IMG/VR virus record: IMGVR_UViG_3300032282_006023
Coordinates: 1-20,534 of that record
Origin: a virus
DNA: 20,534 nt
Strand: one strand, 5' to 3'
The notes beneath the pieces are model-generated. The model was not told the origin of the DNA, did no database searches, and was given only the letters and a program-made list of their open reading frames with translations. Shown here piece by piece: positions 6,246 to 15,490 of this stretch. Both the position numbers and the translations under genes were made by a program. Position 1 is the stretch's first letter. Each line of letters begins with the position of its first letter.

Positions 6246-8108
6246 ATGGACATTTCAAACAGAATTCTCTCGGACATAACGGTATATATGAAATATTCAA
6301 AATTCATACCGGAATTAAACAGAAGAGAAACATGGCAAGAGTTAGTAACAAGGAACATGGAAATGCATATTAAGCATTATCCACAATTAGAAAAAGAAAT
6401 TAGAGAGAACTACATGTATGTGTTTAAAAAACAAGTTCTTCCATCAATGAGGTCAATGCAATTTGCAGGAAAACCAATTGAAATTTCACCAAATAGAATT
6501 TACAATTGTGCTTTCGCACCGATTGATGATTGGAGAGTATTCTCTGAAATTATGTTTTTATTGTTAGGTGGAACAGGTGTCGGATATTCAGTCCAAAAGC
6601 ATCATGTAGAAGCTTTACCTGAAATTCAGAAACCAAACAAAGAAAGAGGTAGAAGATGGTTAGTTGCTGATTCTATTGAAGGATGGGCAGATGCTGTTAA
6701 GGCTTTGGTAAAATCTTATTTTTTTGGTGGATCACATATTGAATTTGATTTTAGTGATATAAGAGCAAAAGGCGCTAGACTTGTAACATCAGGTGGAAAA
6801 GCTCCCGGACCTCAACCACTTAAAGAATGTCTTATAAAATTAGAAGGTATCCTTGACTCTAAAGAAAATGGTGAGAAATTGAGACCAATCGAAGTTCACG
6901 ATATGGTTTGTCATATTGCTGACGCAGTCCTTGCCGGAGGAATCCGGAGGGCAGCACTCATATCCTTGTTCTCTGCAACGGATGATGAAATGATTGGTTG
7001 TAAGTCAGGTGCTTGGTGGGAAACAAACCCACAAAGAGGAAGATCAAATAATTCAGCTGTGTTGCTCCGACACAAAATCACAAAAGATTACTTCATGGAC
7101 CTTTGGAAGAGAATTGAAGCAAGCGGAGCTGGTGAACCCGGTATTTATTTAACAAATGATAAAGATTGGGGAACCAATCCTTGTTGTGAAATAGCATTGA
7201 GACCATTTCAATTTTGCAATCTTGTCGAAACAAATGTATCAAATGTTGTAAGTCAAGAAGACTTTAATGACAGAGCTAAAGCGGCAACATTTATTGCAAC
7301 ACTTCAAGCGGGATATACTAAATTTCATTATTTGAGACCAATTTGGCAAAGAACAACAGAAAAAGATGCATTGATCGGGATCTCAATGACAGGAATTGGA
7401 TCAGGTGCTGTTCTAAAAATGGATATGAAACAAGCGTCAAAAATTGTGAAGGAAGAAAATAAAAGAGTGGCCGAACTCTTAAATATCAATCCAGCGGCAA
7501 GAACAACAACAGTTAAACCTGCGGGAACAACTTCATTGACCTTGGGAACATCTTCAGGTATTCACGCTTGGCATAATGATTATTACATAAGAAGAATCAG
7601 GGTCGGTAAGAATGAAGCAATTTATTCTTATTTAAAAGAAAATCATCCTGAACTTGTTGAGGATGAATATTTTAGACCACACGATACTGCGGTAATTGGT
7701 ATTCCACAAAAAGCGCCCGAAGGGTCTATTTTAAGGAATGAGTCACCCATTCAACTTCTTGAAAGGGTAAAGAAAGTTCATAATGAATGGATTAAACCAG
7801 GTCATAGAAGTGGATCAAATTCTCATAATGTATCTGCAACAATATCTATTAGAGAACACGAATGGCCGGCAGTTGGTGAGTGGATGTGGATAGAAAAGGA
7901 TCATTATAATGGGCTTTCAGTACTACCATATGATAATGGATCATACATCCAAGCACCTTTTGAAGATTGTACAAAAGAAAAATATGAAGAATTGATGGAA
8001 TCTCTTAAAGATGTTGATTTGTCAAAAATCATAGAATTAGACGATGATACTGATTTGAGTGGAGAGATCGCTTGTGGTGCAAACGGATGTGAAATTGTGT
8101 CGGCATAA
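6246..8108 (+). CDS. nrdJ: Adenosylcobalamin-dependent (class II) ribonucleotide reductase
   Basis: Reduces ribonucleotides, probably triphosphates, to deoxyribonucleotides using coenzyme B12 as radical source, feeding phage DNA synthesis. The residue pattern matches the monomeric Lactobacillus leichmannii enzyme (C119, C408, E410, C419, C731, C736). Here C88 (NRIYNCAF) and C324 (FQFCNLVE) would be the disulfide pair. C313 and E315 in NPCCEIAL are the thiyl cysteine and its glutamate. C610 and C615 near the C-terminus (ACGANGCE) would be the shuttle pair. The 11-residue spacing C313-C324 and the 5-residue spacing C610-C615 equal those of the reference. Other conserved blocks are GGTGVGYSVQ (108-117), LAGGIRRAALIS (229-240) and VKPAGTTSLTLGTSSGIH. 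At 620 residues it is well below the usual ~740, yet no key residue is missing, so it is a compact form rather than a truncation. No B12 riboswitch was recognised upstream. Confidence 0.93.
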   Translation: MDISNRILSDITVYMKYSKFIPELNRRETWQELVTRNMEMHIKHYPQLEKEIRENYMYVFKKQVLPSMRSMQFAGKPIEISPNRIYNCAFAPIDDWRVFSEIMFLLLGGTGVGYSVQKHHVEALPEIQKPNKERGRRWLVADSIEGWADAVKALVKSYFFGGSHIEFDFSDIRAKGARLVTSGGKAPGPQPLKECLIKLEGILDSKENGEKLRPIEVHDMVCHIADAVLAGGIRRAALISLFSATDDEMIGCKSGAWWETNPQRGRSNNSAVLLRHKITKDYFMDLWKRIEASGAGEPGIYLTNDKDWGTNPCCEIALRPFQFCNLVETNVSNVVSQEDFNDRAKAATFIATLQAGYTKFHYLRPIWQRTTEKDALIGISMTGIGSGAVLKMDMKQASKIVKEENKRVAELLNINPAARTTTVKPAGTTSLTLGTSSGIHAWHNDYYIRRIRVGKNEAIYSYLKENHPELVEDEYFRPHDTAVIGIPQKAPEGSILRNESPIQLLERVKKVHNEWIKPGHRSGSNSHNVSATISIREHEWPAVGEWMWIEKDHYNGLSVLPYDNGSYIQAPFEDCTKEKYEELMESLKDVDLSKIIELDDDTDLSGEIACGANGCEIVSA

Positions 8109-8111
8109 CCT

Positions 8112-8312
8112 ATGGAAAGTACAGAAAATAAAGGGAGGGAGAAGCAAATAAAGCTTCTCCCTTATCATTACTATATGGATGGTAAGTTTTTGGTATTCAC
8201 AGAACAATATCATATTGATCGTGGATATTGTTGTGGTACAAGTAAAGGATGCCGTCATTGTCCTTATGATCCAAAACATATTAAAGGAACAACTACTTTA
8301 ACAAAAAAATAA
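8112..8312 (+). CDS. DUF5522-like Cys-rich small protein
   Basis: This 66-residue protein has the layout I know from the DUF5522 family: a short FYY-type strand and FTEQYH followed by RGYCCG, a short insert and GCRHCPY. Four cysteines (CC, then GC and HC) and histidines suggest a bound metal, probably zinc; the function of the family is unknown. Family members usually have CC-x-x-GCRHCPY; here the gap is CCGTSKGCRHCPY, two residues longer as far as I recall. It begins 3 bases after the stop of the class II reductase and is probably co-transcribed with it. A 10-bp perfect hairpin lies inside the first part of the gene. The start at 8112 is chosen because the LLPYHYYMDG segment before codon 22 resembles the family's N-terminus; a later ATG at 8175 would lose it. 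Confidence 0.78.
   Translation: MESTENKGREKQIKLLPYHYYMDGKFLVFTEQYHIDRGYCCGTSKGCRHCPYDPKHIKGTTTLTKK
8136..8162 (+). other. Perfect 10-bp hairpin inside the DUF5522-like gene
   Basis: AGGGAGAAGC (8136-8145) pairs perfectly with GCTTCTCCCT (8153-8162) around a 7-base loop (AAATAAA). The region just before it (AAAGGGAGGG) is unusually G-rich for this genome. It lies within codons 9-17 of the gene and is followed by TTATCATT rather than a T tract, so it could be an RNA structure that limits read-through or translation, or a processing site after the reductase gene. It could also be chance. Confidence 0.45.
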
Positions 8313-8320
8313 TCATAGTA

Positions 8321-8327
8321 TATTTAT
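8321..8327 (+). promoter_or_regulatory. TATTTAT motif before the tail block
   Basis: TATTTAT ends 5 bases before the ATG of the gp25-like gene and is the only recurrent motif in the 20-base gap that separates the nucleotide-metabolism genes from the tail block. The spacing is shorter than at 31, 10716 and 19094, so it may be a start-site element rather than a promoter. Confidence 0.28.
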
Positions 8328-8332
8328 GAAAT

Positions 8333-8806
8333 ATGGCAGATGGGATTACATATGGTTTAAATTTTCCGTTTAAAGATTCATTAAGGGGTGATTATTTATT
8401 ACTTACCGAATTACAATCACAAGAAATTAAATCGGATCTTATTCATCTTCTTTTAACCAGAAAAGGATCAAGATATTATCTACCGACATTTGGAACAAGA
8501 TTATATGAATTTATTTTTGAACCATTTGACGGACTTACATTTAATGCAATTGAATCTGATATTAGAGATGCGATTGAAAATTTTATGCCAAACCTATTAG
8601 TCAATCAGATTACTATTGAACCTTTAGATCAAACTCAAGAAGTTAATAGCACGAATTTTTTGGATGAAACAGGAAGTAATAAATTGTATGACATATACAG
8701 AGTTCCTGGTAAAGGTACATCCGAGTATACTGCAAAAATAAAAATAGATTATTCAACAAATGGTCAAACATTTGCACAAAGTGATTTTGTTATAATCAAT
8801 ATTTAA
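8333..8806 (+). CDS. 25: gp25-like baseplate wedge protein
   Basis: Member of the GPW/gp25 family, a structural part of the contractile-tail baseplate wedge that touches the sheath and inner baseplate. The family core is clear: QEIKSDLIHLLLTRKGSRYYLPTFGTRLYEFIFEPFD, i.e. a helix, the RKGSR turn, the P-x-FGTRL motif and the FEP motif, followed by a second helix (FNAIESDIRDAIENFM) and strands. At 157 residues it is slightly longer than T4 gp25 (132), with an extra loop around 105-140. It starts the tail block and is followed after 5 bases by the gp6-like gene, the usual pairing in contractile tails. The ATG is preceded by TATTTAT at 8321-8327. Confidence 0.92.
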   Translation: MADGITYGLNFPFKDSLRGDYLLLTELQSQEIKSDLIHLLLTRKGSRYYLPTFGTRLYEFIFEPFDGLTFNAIESDIRDAIENFMPNLLVNQITIEPLDQTQEVNSTNFLDETGSNKLYDIYRVPGKGTSEYTAKIKIDYSTNGQTFAQSDFVIINI

Positions 8807-8811
8807 GAAAG

Positions 8812-10650
8812 ATGGCAAGTCGTAAAATATCATATACAACAAGAGATTTTCAGGCAATAAGAACTGAATTATTAAATTATGTAAAAACATATTATCCTAC
8901 ACTAATACAAGATTTTAATGATGCTTCAGTATTCTCTGTGTTTATAGATTTAAACGCTGCGGTTACTGATAACTTACATTATAACATTGATAGAAGTATT
9001 CAGGAAACTGTATTACAATATGCCCAACAAAGATCATCAGTATATAACATAGCAAGAACATATGGTCTTAAAATCCCTGGACAAAGACCTTCAGTATCCT
9101 TGGTAGATTTTTCAATAACGGTACCTGCTTATGGAGATAAAGAAGATGAAAGATATTTGGGAATTCTCCAAAGAGGATCTCAAGTAGTTGGTGCTGGATT
9201 AGTATTTGAGAATGTTTATGATATTGATTTTGCTTCTCCATACAATTCTCAAGGTTTTCCAAATAGACTAAAGATCCCAAATTTTAATGCAAATGGAATT
9301 CTTTTGAATTATACTATAACAAAAAGAGAAATAGTTGTTAATGGTATAACTAAAGTTTTCAAACAAGTTATAACGGCAAGTGATGTTAGACCATTTTACG
9401 AGTTATTCTTACCTGAAAAAAATGTTTTGGGTATTACATCAGTATTACTAAAAGATGGAACAGATTATACAAATATCCCAACAACAGGAGAATTTTTAGG
9501 GCTAGCAAATAGATGGTATGAAGTTGATGCTTTAGCTGAAGACAGAGTTTTTATTGAAGATCCTACAAAAGTTTCTGATAAACCTGGTATTAAAGTTGGT
9601 AGATATATTCAAACGCCTAATAGGTTTATTTCAGAATATACCGCAGAGGGATTTAAAAAAATGACTTTTGGTGGTGGAACAAACACAGCTCAAGATGCAT
9701 TAAACGAATTTACAACTTTAGGAGTAACTTTAGACCTACAAAGATATTCAAATAACTTTTCATTAGGATCTGCATTAACACCTAATTCTACTTTGTTTAT
9801 TCAATATAGAATCGGTGGAGGAATTCAAACTAATTTGGGAACCAATGTGATTAATCAAGTTGGAACGGTTGCATTCTTTGTAAATGGGCCTTCAGAATCT
9901 CAAAACTCTGCGGTGGTAAATTCATTAAGATGTAATAATGTAACTGCGGCAATAGGAGGAGCTGGAATTCCATCAATAGAAGAGATTAGAAATTATGTAT
10001 CATTTAACTTTTCTGCACAAAAAAGAGCAGTAACTGTTCAAGATTATGAATCTATAATCAGAAATATGCCAGCAACATTTGGAGCACCAGCAAAAGTTTC
10101 AATTACGGAAAACGATAATAAGATATTGATTCAAATCCTTTCATATGATTCATCAGGAAAGTTAACTAATATAGTTTCAAATACATTGAAACAAAATATT
10201 GCAAATTACTTATCTAACTATAGAATGATGAATGATTACATTTCAATATTTACCGCTGAAGTAATAGACTTGAGTGTTGATGTTTCAATTGTATTAACAT
10301 CAGCACAAAATTCAGGACAAATTATTTCTCAAGTTATTGATACCATTTCAACATATTTTAATCCACAAACAAGGCAACTTGGTCAAAATGTTTATTTATC
10401 TGAAATAAAAAGTTTAGTCCAAAATTTAAATGGGGTTTTAACCGTCGCTAGCTTAAACATATTTAATGAAGTTGGAGGACAGTATTCATCAGCACAAACA
10501 TCGATGGAGTATTCAGATCCTGTAACTAAAGAAATTGGTCCTGTAGACGATACAATATTTGCTCAACCTTCTCAAGTTTATCAAATTAGGTATCCAAACA
10601 AAGATATTAGGGTTTCAGTTAAGAACTTCCAATCTATTACTTTCTCATAA
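8812..10650 (+). CDS. 6: gp6 / baseplate-J-like wedge protein
   Basis: Baseplate wedge protein of the J/gp6 family that forms the iris-like ring of contractile-tail baseplates. At 612 residues it is close to T4 gp6 (660). The N-terminal segment TTRDFQAIRTELLNYVKTYYP...FIDLNAAVTDNLHYNIDRSIQE is typical of the family. The segment RAVTVQDYESIIRNMP near residue 404 is the conserved part of the C-terminal J-like domain, followed by alternating strands and helices (ISQVIDTISTYFNPQTRQLGQNVYLSEIKSLV). There is no signal peptide. It follows the gp25-like gene by 5 bases. The gap of 85 bases after it is the largest within the tail block and carries TATTTAT motifs. Confidence 0.9.
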   Translation: MASRKISYTTRDFQAIRTELLNYVKTYYPTLIQDFNDASVFSVFIDLNAAVTDNLHYNIDRSIQETVLQYAQQRSSVYNIARTYGLKIPGQRPSVSLVDFSITVPAYGDKEDERYLGILQRGSQVVGAGLVFENVYDIDFASPYNSQGFPNRLKIPNFNANGILLNYTITKREIVVNGITKVFKQVITASDVRPFYELFLPEKNVLGITSVLLKDGTDYTNIPTTGEFLGLANRWYEVDALAEDRVFIEDPTKVSDKPGIKVGRYIQTPNRFISEYTAEGFKKMTFGGGTNTAQDALNEFTTLGVTLDLQRYSNNFSLGSALTPNSTLFIQYRIGGGIQTNLGTNVINQVGTVAFFVNGPSESQNSAVVNSLRCNNVTAAIGGAGIPSIEEIRNYVSFNFSAQKRAVTVQDYESIIRNMPATFGAPAKVSITENDNKILIQILSYDSSGKLTNIVSNTLKQNIANYLSNYRMMNDYISIFTAEVIDLSVDVSIVLTSAQNSGQIISQVIDTISTYFNPQTRQLGQNVYLSEIKSLVQNLNGVLTVASLNIFNEVGGQYSSAQTSMEYSDPVTKEIGPVDDTIFAQPSQVYQIRYPNKDIRVSVKNFQSITFS

Positions 10651-10710
10651 GTTCACTTATTTATCATTTAACCTATTATTTAGTAATGTGCGAACCTGAA
10701 AAATTCTACA

Positions 10711-10723
10711 TAAACTATTTATT
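10711..10723 (+). promoter_or_regulatory. TATTTAT-type upstream motif before the giant tail gene
   Basis: The 13 bases TAAACTATTTATT are identical to a stretch before the gene starting at 19115 (19089-19101) and lie 12 bases before the ATG at 10736. The TATTTAT core also occurs at 10658-10664 in the same gap. The repeated sequence and similar spacing suggest a phage-specific promoter or translation-start element. It was found by eye and has not been tested statistically. Confidence 0.45.
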
Positions 10724-10735
10724 TAAAAACTCCTA

Positions 10736-13700
10736 ATGGGTCAATCCTATAGAATAAGATCAGAGATTGGTATTAATAAAACAATTAATGTTCAAATAGA
10801 TCAAGAATTTGATTTTATTGAACTTTTATCTTTAAAAATACAACAAGAAGACATATACACAAGAAGTTGTGCTGACTATGGTGTTTTAGCCGGTAGAATT
10901 ACAGCAAATAATGGTTTTGGAATTCCAAACGCAAGAGTATCTATTTTTATACCTATTGAAAACATAGATGAATCTAACCCAATAGTCACAAGCATATATC
11001 CTTATAAGTCACCAACAGATAAAAACGAAGATGGATATAGGTACAATTTATTACCTTACGAAAAATCATATTCAAAACATGCAGCCACAGGAACATTACC
11101 TACAAGATTAGATGTTTTAACAGGTAAAACCGCAATAGAAATATACGACAAATATTATAAATTTACTGCGAAGACTAATGAAAGTGGTGATTATATGATA
11201 ATGGGGGTACCATTAGGTAATCAAACTGTTGTTATGGATGTTGATTTATCTGACATAGGTGAATTCTCATTAACACCACAAGATTTGATTAGAATGGGAT
11301 TGGCAACAGAATCTCAAGTTGCCGGAAATAAATTTAAAACATCCAAAGATTTAAATTCTCTTCCACAATTAGTTTCAATTAGTAAAAGTATTGATGTGTC
11401 TCCATTATGGGGTGATCCTGACATTTGTCAAATTGCAATAAGTAGAGTTGATTTTGATTTGAGAGATGAGGCGAATATAGACATACAACCAACTTCGGTT
11501 TTTATGGGATCAATTTATTCCGCTCCTGACAAATTTAGAGTAAGAAGTAATTGTAAACCAAAAGATAATTTAGGTAATTTATGTAATTTAGAGGCAGGAC
11601 CAGGACAAATCTTAGCCTTAAGACAGACAATTCAACAAGATTCAGATGGTAATCCAATATTAGAACAATATCAACTTGAACAAGCTGGTAATATAATTGA
11701 TGGAAATGGGGTATGGTTGACGGAGTTACCAATGAATTTACAGTATGTTATAACTAATGAATTTGGTGAAAAAATAATATCTAACGATCCAACAATAGGA
11801 ATACCAACCAAAGCAAAATATAGATTTAAAATTAAATGGCAACAATCGGCAACACTTACGGAACAAACAAGAAGGGCTTATTTTTTGGTTCCAAATATTA
11901 GAGAATACGGGTGGACTAATTCAAATAATGATCCAAACTATGATAGTGATGTAACAATATCTAATCAGCTTAGAAGTTCATATTATTTTGGGTTAGATTG
12001 GACAGGGTATACAAACGGTTTAAATTCAACTCAAGAAGTAAATAAAAAACTAGATGAAATTATTGAGTGTAAAGATACTTTTTATGAGTTTGAATTTAAT
12101 AAAGTATATACAGTTTCAGGTTTAATTGACGAATATAAAAAAGGGGCTAAAGGAAGATTTATAGGGATTAAAGAAATTGATGATGATAGTTGTTCATCAA
12201 CTATTAATAAATTTCCAGTAAATGAAGGGTTTAGAAATTTTGATTTGTTATTTTTTATATTTTCTATTTTATTTCAAGCTATTCAAATAATAGGGATACC
12301 GGTTTTAATTATTGCTCATTTAATACTTGGACTTATTGCTTTGATTACTAATTTTCTTTGCGAATTATGTAAAATAAAAATACCTATTATTAATGTAAGA
12401 CCTTTTGGATTTTTATGTAATTTATTAAATATAAAATGTGAAAAGAAAGATTTTACCATTAAATTATCTATGATAACATATCCAGAGTGTGAAGCGTGTG
12501 AATGTACAGATACAAGTTTAAATAGTAGTATAGTTGGAGGTGGTACTAATGGAGTATTATCATATTTTTCAGATGCCGGAAGTTATTTCAACAACCTTCA
12601 AACACTCATTACAAAACAAGGTAAAACAGCTCAAGAAGATGTGAGCTTAAATGCATTAATTTATTCACAAGCAATTGGAGGAAATTCAGATAATGTTGCT
12701 GACGTTTCTTTATTTAAAATGCCAAAATCAAGTGTTTTAAGATTTACTAATGCCGAAGAAGATTATATGGCATTAGGAACACAATTACCATTGGGAGAAA
12801 GAATAAATATATTCAATGGCAGAAGTAATTATTTTAATGGATTAAACAAAATTAAAGTCACTTTTCAAAGTGATGCAAATGGAACATTTCATTATGATAA
12901 TACAATAACTGTTATATCTAACGCACCATTTATTTCAGGACAACTTCTTACTACAGTCAATCCTGCAACATCTTTAGACCCAAATTTTCTTTTTAGCGCA
13001 ACAACAAATAATGGGATAGTACAAGGATTATTAGGGGCCACAAAACAAGGAGCATTCAATTTAAATGTAAGTTATTGTAACCCAACAAATAATTTATCAA
13101 ATTTAACAACACCATATAAGATTTTATCTGGAGGAACTATAAATAGACAACTTTATCCTATGGATAGGGAGTATTTTCAAGTACTTACAGCAATTACGAT
13201 ATCTGAAGCATCCAAAATTTGGAAAGCTGGTAGTACCTCAACAATACCATCAATTTTAGAATCAAGTATGGTAATTCAGCTTAGAGAAAAAGGTAACAGT
13301 AGATTTCTTGAACCTGATAAAAGAGGTGGAAGAATTGATACTTATAAATTTAAGGAAACTTTTGATAATTTTGATCAGCAATATATTCTTATTTTACAAA
13401 GAGGAGTTGACCCTTATTCTCCTCTAATAACTAACAAATATGGTATTGGTAAAATATTGGGTTTGCCAAATGAAGATGGTTTGCAAATAACAACAAGTGC
13501 GAGATTAAATATTCCAATACAAAGTTTAAATTCTGGTGCGGCTACAGTACAAAATTTTTCGCAAACAAATATATTTTATCCTTCATATTTCTTTACGATT
13601 AGTAATCGATTTTCGGCTTTTACTACTTCTACAATTGGATACTATGGAGCATTAGATGCAACACTACCAAGACAAGATTGGGCAAGAAAATCATTTTTTA

Positions 13701-15490
13701 ATGCAACAGGAATTATAAGTATTGGTCAACAAATGGCGAGTAGCGCTCCCTCTATAGGTGAGTATGACGCTTCTGATGATATATCGGGTAATTCTTACAT
13801 TTATGCCACTTGGAATGATTCTAAAAACAGAACAAAATATAGCCAATTTGAATTCACATATTATACACCTAATCTATACCCATCTTTTCAGACAACACCA
13901 ATGAGGTTGTCTGATAAAACAAAAAATGTTATGAGAACAGATAGGTTACCATCTTCGGATCAATTAAATGGGCAAAGTTGGACAACCAATCCTGCATTAT
14001 TACAACAAAATAACAATTTCCAATTATATACAATACCTGAATTAACAGCTGATTCAAAAAATCCTGGATACTCAACGGGAGCTTCTCAAGTAACTCCTGA
14101 TTTGGAGGATCAAGCATTTTCAGGAACCGTTTATGGTAGTTTTAGTTGTCCTGGTATGGTTAGTCTTTCTTGTTATTCTGGCAGTGGGTTTAATTTTGGA
14201 ATAGATGAAAAATGCAGAATTACCGATTCTGTACAATTAGGGTGTTATATTTTATTAAAAAGACCCATTCTTGATATAGGTAAAGATTTAAAAACATTTA
14301 ATGAGTGGGGATATAGGTATAGATTTTTTTATGGTTTATGTCGAGGAGTTTTAGCTCAATCATTTATGAATAATTGGGTGAATGGATCGTTATTTGCATT
14401 CCCTATTCAAACAAGCACCTATTATAATAAAAAAAATTTACCATACTCAACTGTTTGCAAAGATTTAATTTATTTTGATAATACAACTAATAATTTCTAT
14501 TATAGAAGTAGTCCTTATAATAAGACCACCAATTATTTTATAGGTAAAAGTAAACCAAATGCAACATCAGTTAATGATTTAAACTTATTGTTCCCAACAA
14601 CTTTAATAAATTTAGGACCTAAAGATTATTTTTATCAAGAAATCACATTTAATCCCTCAAATAAAGGATATATTTTAGATCAGTTAAGTCCAACAACATA
14701 TAATGATACTTCTGATATGGTAAATCTTTTTGTTATATCAAGAATTGTAAATTCTAGTTTTCTCGCAAAATTAATTAGTATTGGTAATAATGGATTAGAT
14801 CAACTTTTTAGTAGAGATGGTAATTTTGGTCCTTTTGGGGCTAAAAGAATTGATGGAGATTTGGCACAAATGATGTCAATAAATTCTGAAATTGGTAACA
14901 TAAGTTTTTCACCAGAATTTTATCAATTTGGTACTGGTAATACAAGTCCTGTTTATGTTAATACAGAAGGTAAATCATTTATTGGAATTTATTATTCATC
15001 AACAACTGGAAATTTACAATTTAAAGATTATATAAGCCCTGGAAGGATTGATTTTAGAGGTCCGGCACCAAACGAACAATTATATCCATATTCATATGGA
15101 ATTAAATCTCAAGTAGTTCCATTTTACCAATGGGGACCAGGAGCAAAATCGGCTCAAACAATATTTGGAAGTGAATTAAGTAATTGGCAAACTAATAGCG
15201 GAGACATTGTACAAGGAAAACTTTATCAAGGATTGGACAGATTATCAATACAAACTCCATCTTATTTTAAGGGGGCGAATGCTTCAATCAGTGATACCTT
15301 TGCTAGAGGGTATATTTTTGAAGTAAATGCTGTTCCTACACCTAACGCCACTCAATTTACATTTTCTACGGGAGATGGTGTATTACCTAATAAATTTATT
15401 GTGGGAGCACCATTTCATTTTTATTTTGGACTAATTAAAGGACAAACTGCATTAGATAAATTTAAAACAAAGTATTCTGTAGGTGAATAA
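10736..15490 (+). CDS. Giant tail/baseplate protein with internal hydrophobic segment (1584 aa)
   Basis: Probable virion protein in the position of T4 gp7 (1032 residues), directly behind gp25- and gp6-like genes, but much longer and without a recognisable gp7 sequence. Residues about 47-172 resemble a carboxypeptidase-regulatory-like/CNA-B-like beta sandwich (YGVLAGRITANNGFGIPNARVSIFIP, then TNESGDYMIMGVPLGNQTVVM) with an insertion. A 39-residue hydrophobic stretch at 503-541, broken by G520-I-P522, is long enough for one or two membrane helices. Seven cysteines follow (542, 545, 561, 568, 585, 588, 590), including CELC and CEACEC. The remaining 1000 residues are rich in Asn, Thr, Tyr and Phe, as in beta-rich tail proteins. 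There is no N-terminal signal. Its last 8 bases overlap the next gene. It may be a wedge, a peripheral tail component or a membrane-contacting protein. Confidence 0.85.
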   Translation: MGQSYRIRSEIGINKTINVQIDQEFDFIELLSLKIQQEDIYTRSCADYGVLAGRITANNGFGIPNARVSIFIPIENIDESNPIVTSIYPYKSPTDKNEDGYRYNLLPYEKSYSKHAATGTLPTRLDVLTGKTAIEIYDKYYKFTAKTNESGDYMIMGVPLGNQTVVMDVDLSDIGEFSLTPQDLIRMGLATESQVAGNKFKTSKDLNSLPQLVSISKSIDVSPLWGDPDICQIAISRVDFDLRDEANIDIQPTSVFMGSIYSAPDKFRVRSNCKPKDNLGNLCNLEAGPGQILALRQTIQQDSDGNPILEQYQLEQAGNIIDGNGVWLTELPMNLQYVITNEFGEKIISNDPTIGIPTKAKYRFKIKWQQSATLTEQTRRAYFLVPNIREYGWTNSNNDPNYDSDVTISNQLRSSYYFGLDWTGYTNGLNSTQEVNKKLDEIIECKDTFYEFEFNKVYTVSGLIDEYKKGAKGRFIGIKEIDDDSCSSTINKFPVNEGFRNFDLLFFIFSILFQAIQIIGIPVLIIAHLILGLIALITNFLCELCKIKIPIINVRPFGFLCNLLNIKCEKKDFTIKLSMITYPECEACECTDTSLNSSIVGGGTNGVLSYFSDAGSYFNNLQTLITKQGKTAQEDVSLNALIYSQAIGGNSDNVADVSLFKMPKSSVLRFTNAEEDYMALGTQLPLGERINIFNGRSNYFNGLNKIKVTFQSDANGTFHYDNTITVISNAPFISGQLLTTVNPATSLDPNFLFSATTNNGIVQGLLGATKQGAFNLNVSYCNPTNNLSNLTTPYKILSGGTINRQLYPMDREYFQVLTAITISEASKIWKAGSTSTIPSILESSMVIQLREKGNSRFLEPDKRGGRIDTYKFKETFDNFDQQYILILQRGVDPYSPLITNKYGIGKILGLPNEDGLQITTSARLNIPIQSLNSGAATVQNFSQTNIFYPSYFFTISNRFSAFTTSTIGYYGALDATLPRQDWARKSFFNATGIISIGQQMASSAPSIGEYDASDDISGNSYIYATWNDSKNRTKYSQFEFTYYTPNLYPSFQTTPMRLSDKTKNVMRTDRLPSSDQLNGQSWTTNPALLQQNNNFQLYTIPELTADSKNPGYSTGASQVTPDLEDQAFSGTVYGSFSCPGMVSLSCYSGSGFNFGIDEKCRITDSVQLGCYILLKRPILDIGKDLKTFNEWGYRYRFFYGLCRGVLAQSFMNNWVNGSLFAFPIQTSTYYNKKNLPYSTVCKDLIYFDNTTNNFYYRSSPYNKTTNYFIGKSKPNATSVNDLNLLFPTTLINLGPKDYFYQEITFNPSNKGYILDQLSPTTYNDTSDMVNLFVISRIVNSSFLAKLISIGNNGLDQLFSRDGNFGPFGAKRIDGDLAQMMSINSEIGNISFSPEFYQFGTGNTSPVYVNTEGKSFIGIYYSSTTGNLQFKDYISPGRIDFRGPAPNEQLYPYSYGIKSQVVPFYQWGPGAKSAQTIFGSELSNWQTNSGDIVQGKLYQGLDRLSIQTPSYFKGANASISDTFARGYIFEVNAVPTPNATQFTFSTGDGVLPNKFIVGAPFHFYFGLIKGQTALDKFKTKYSVGE

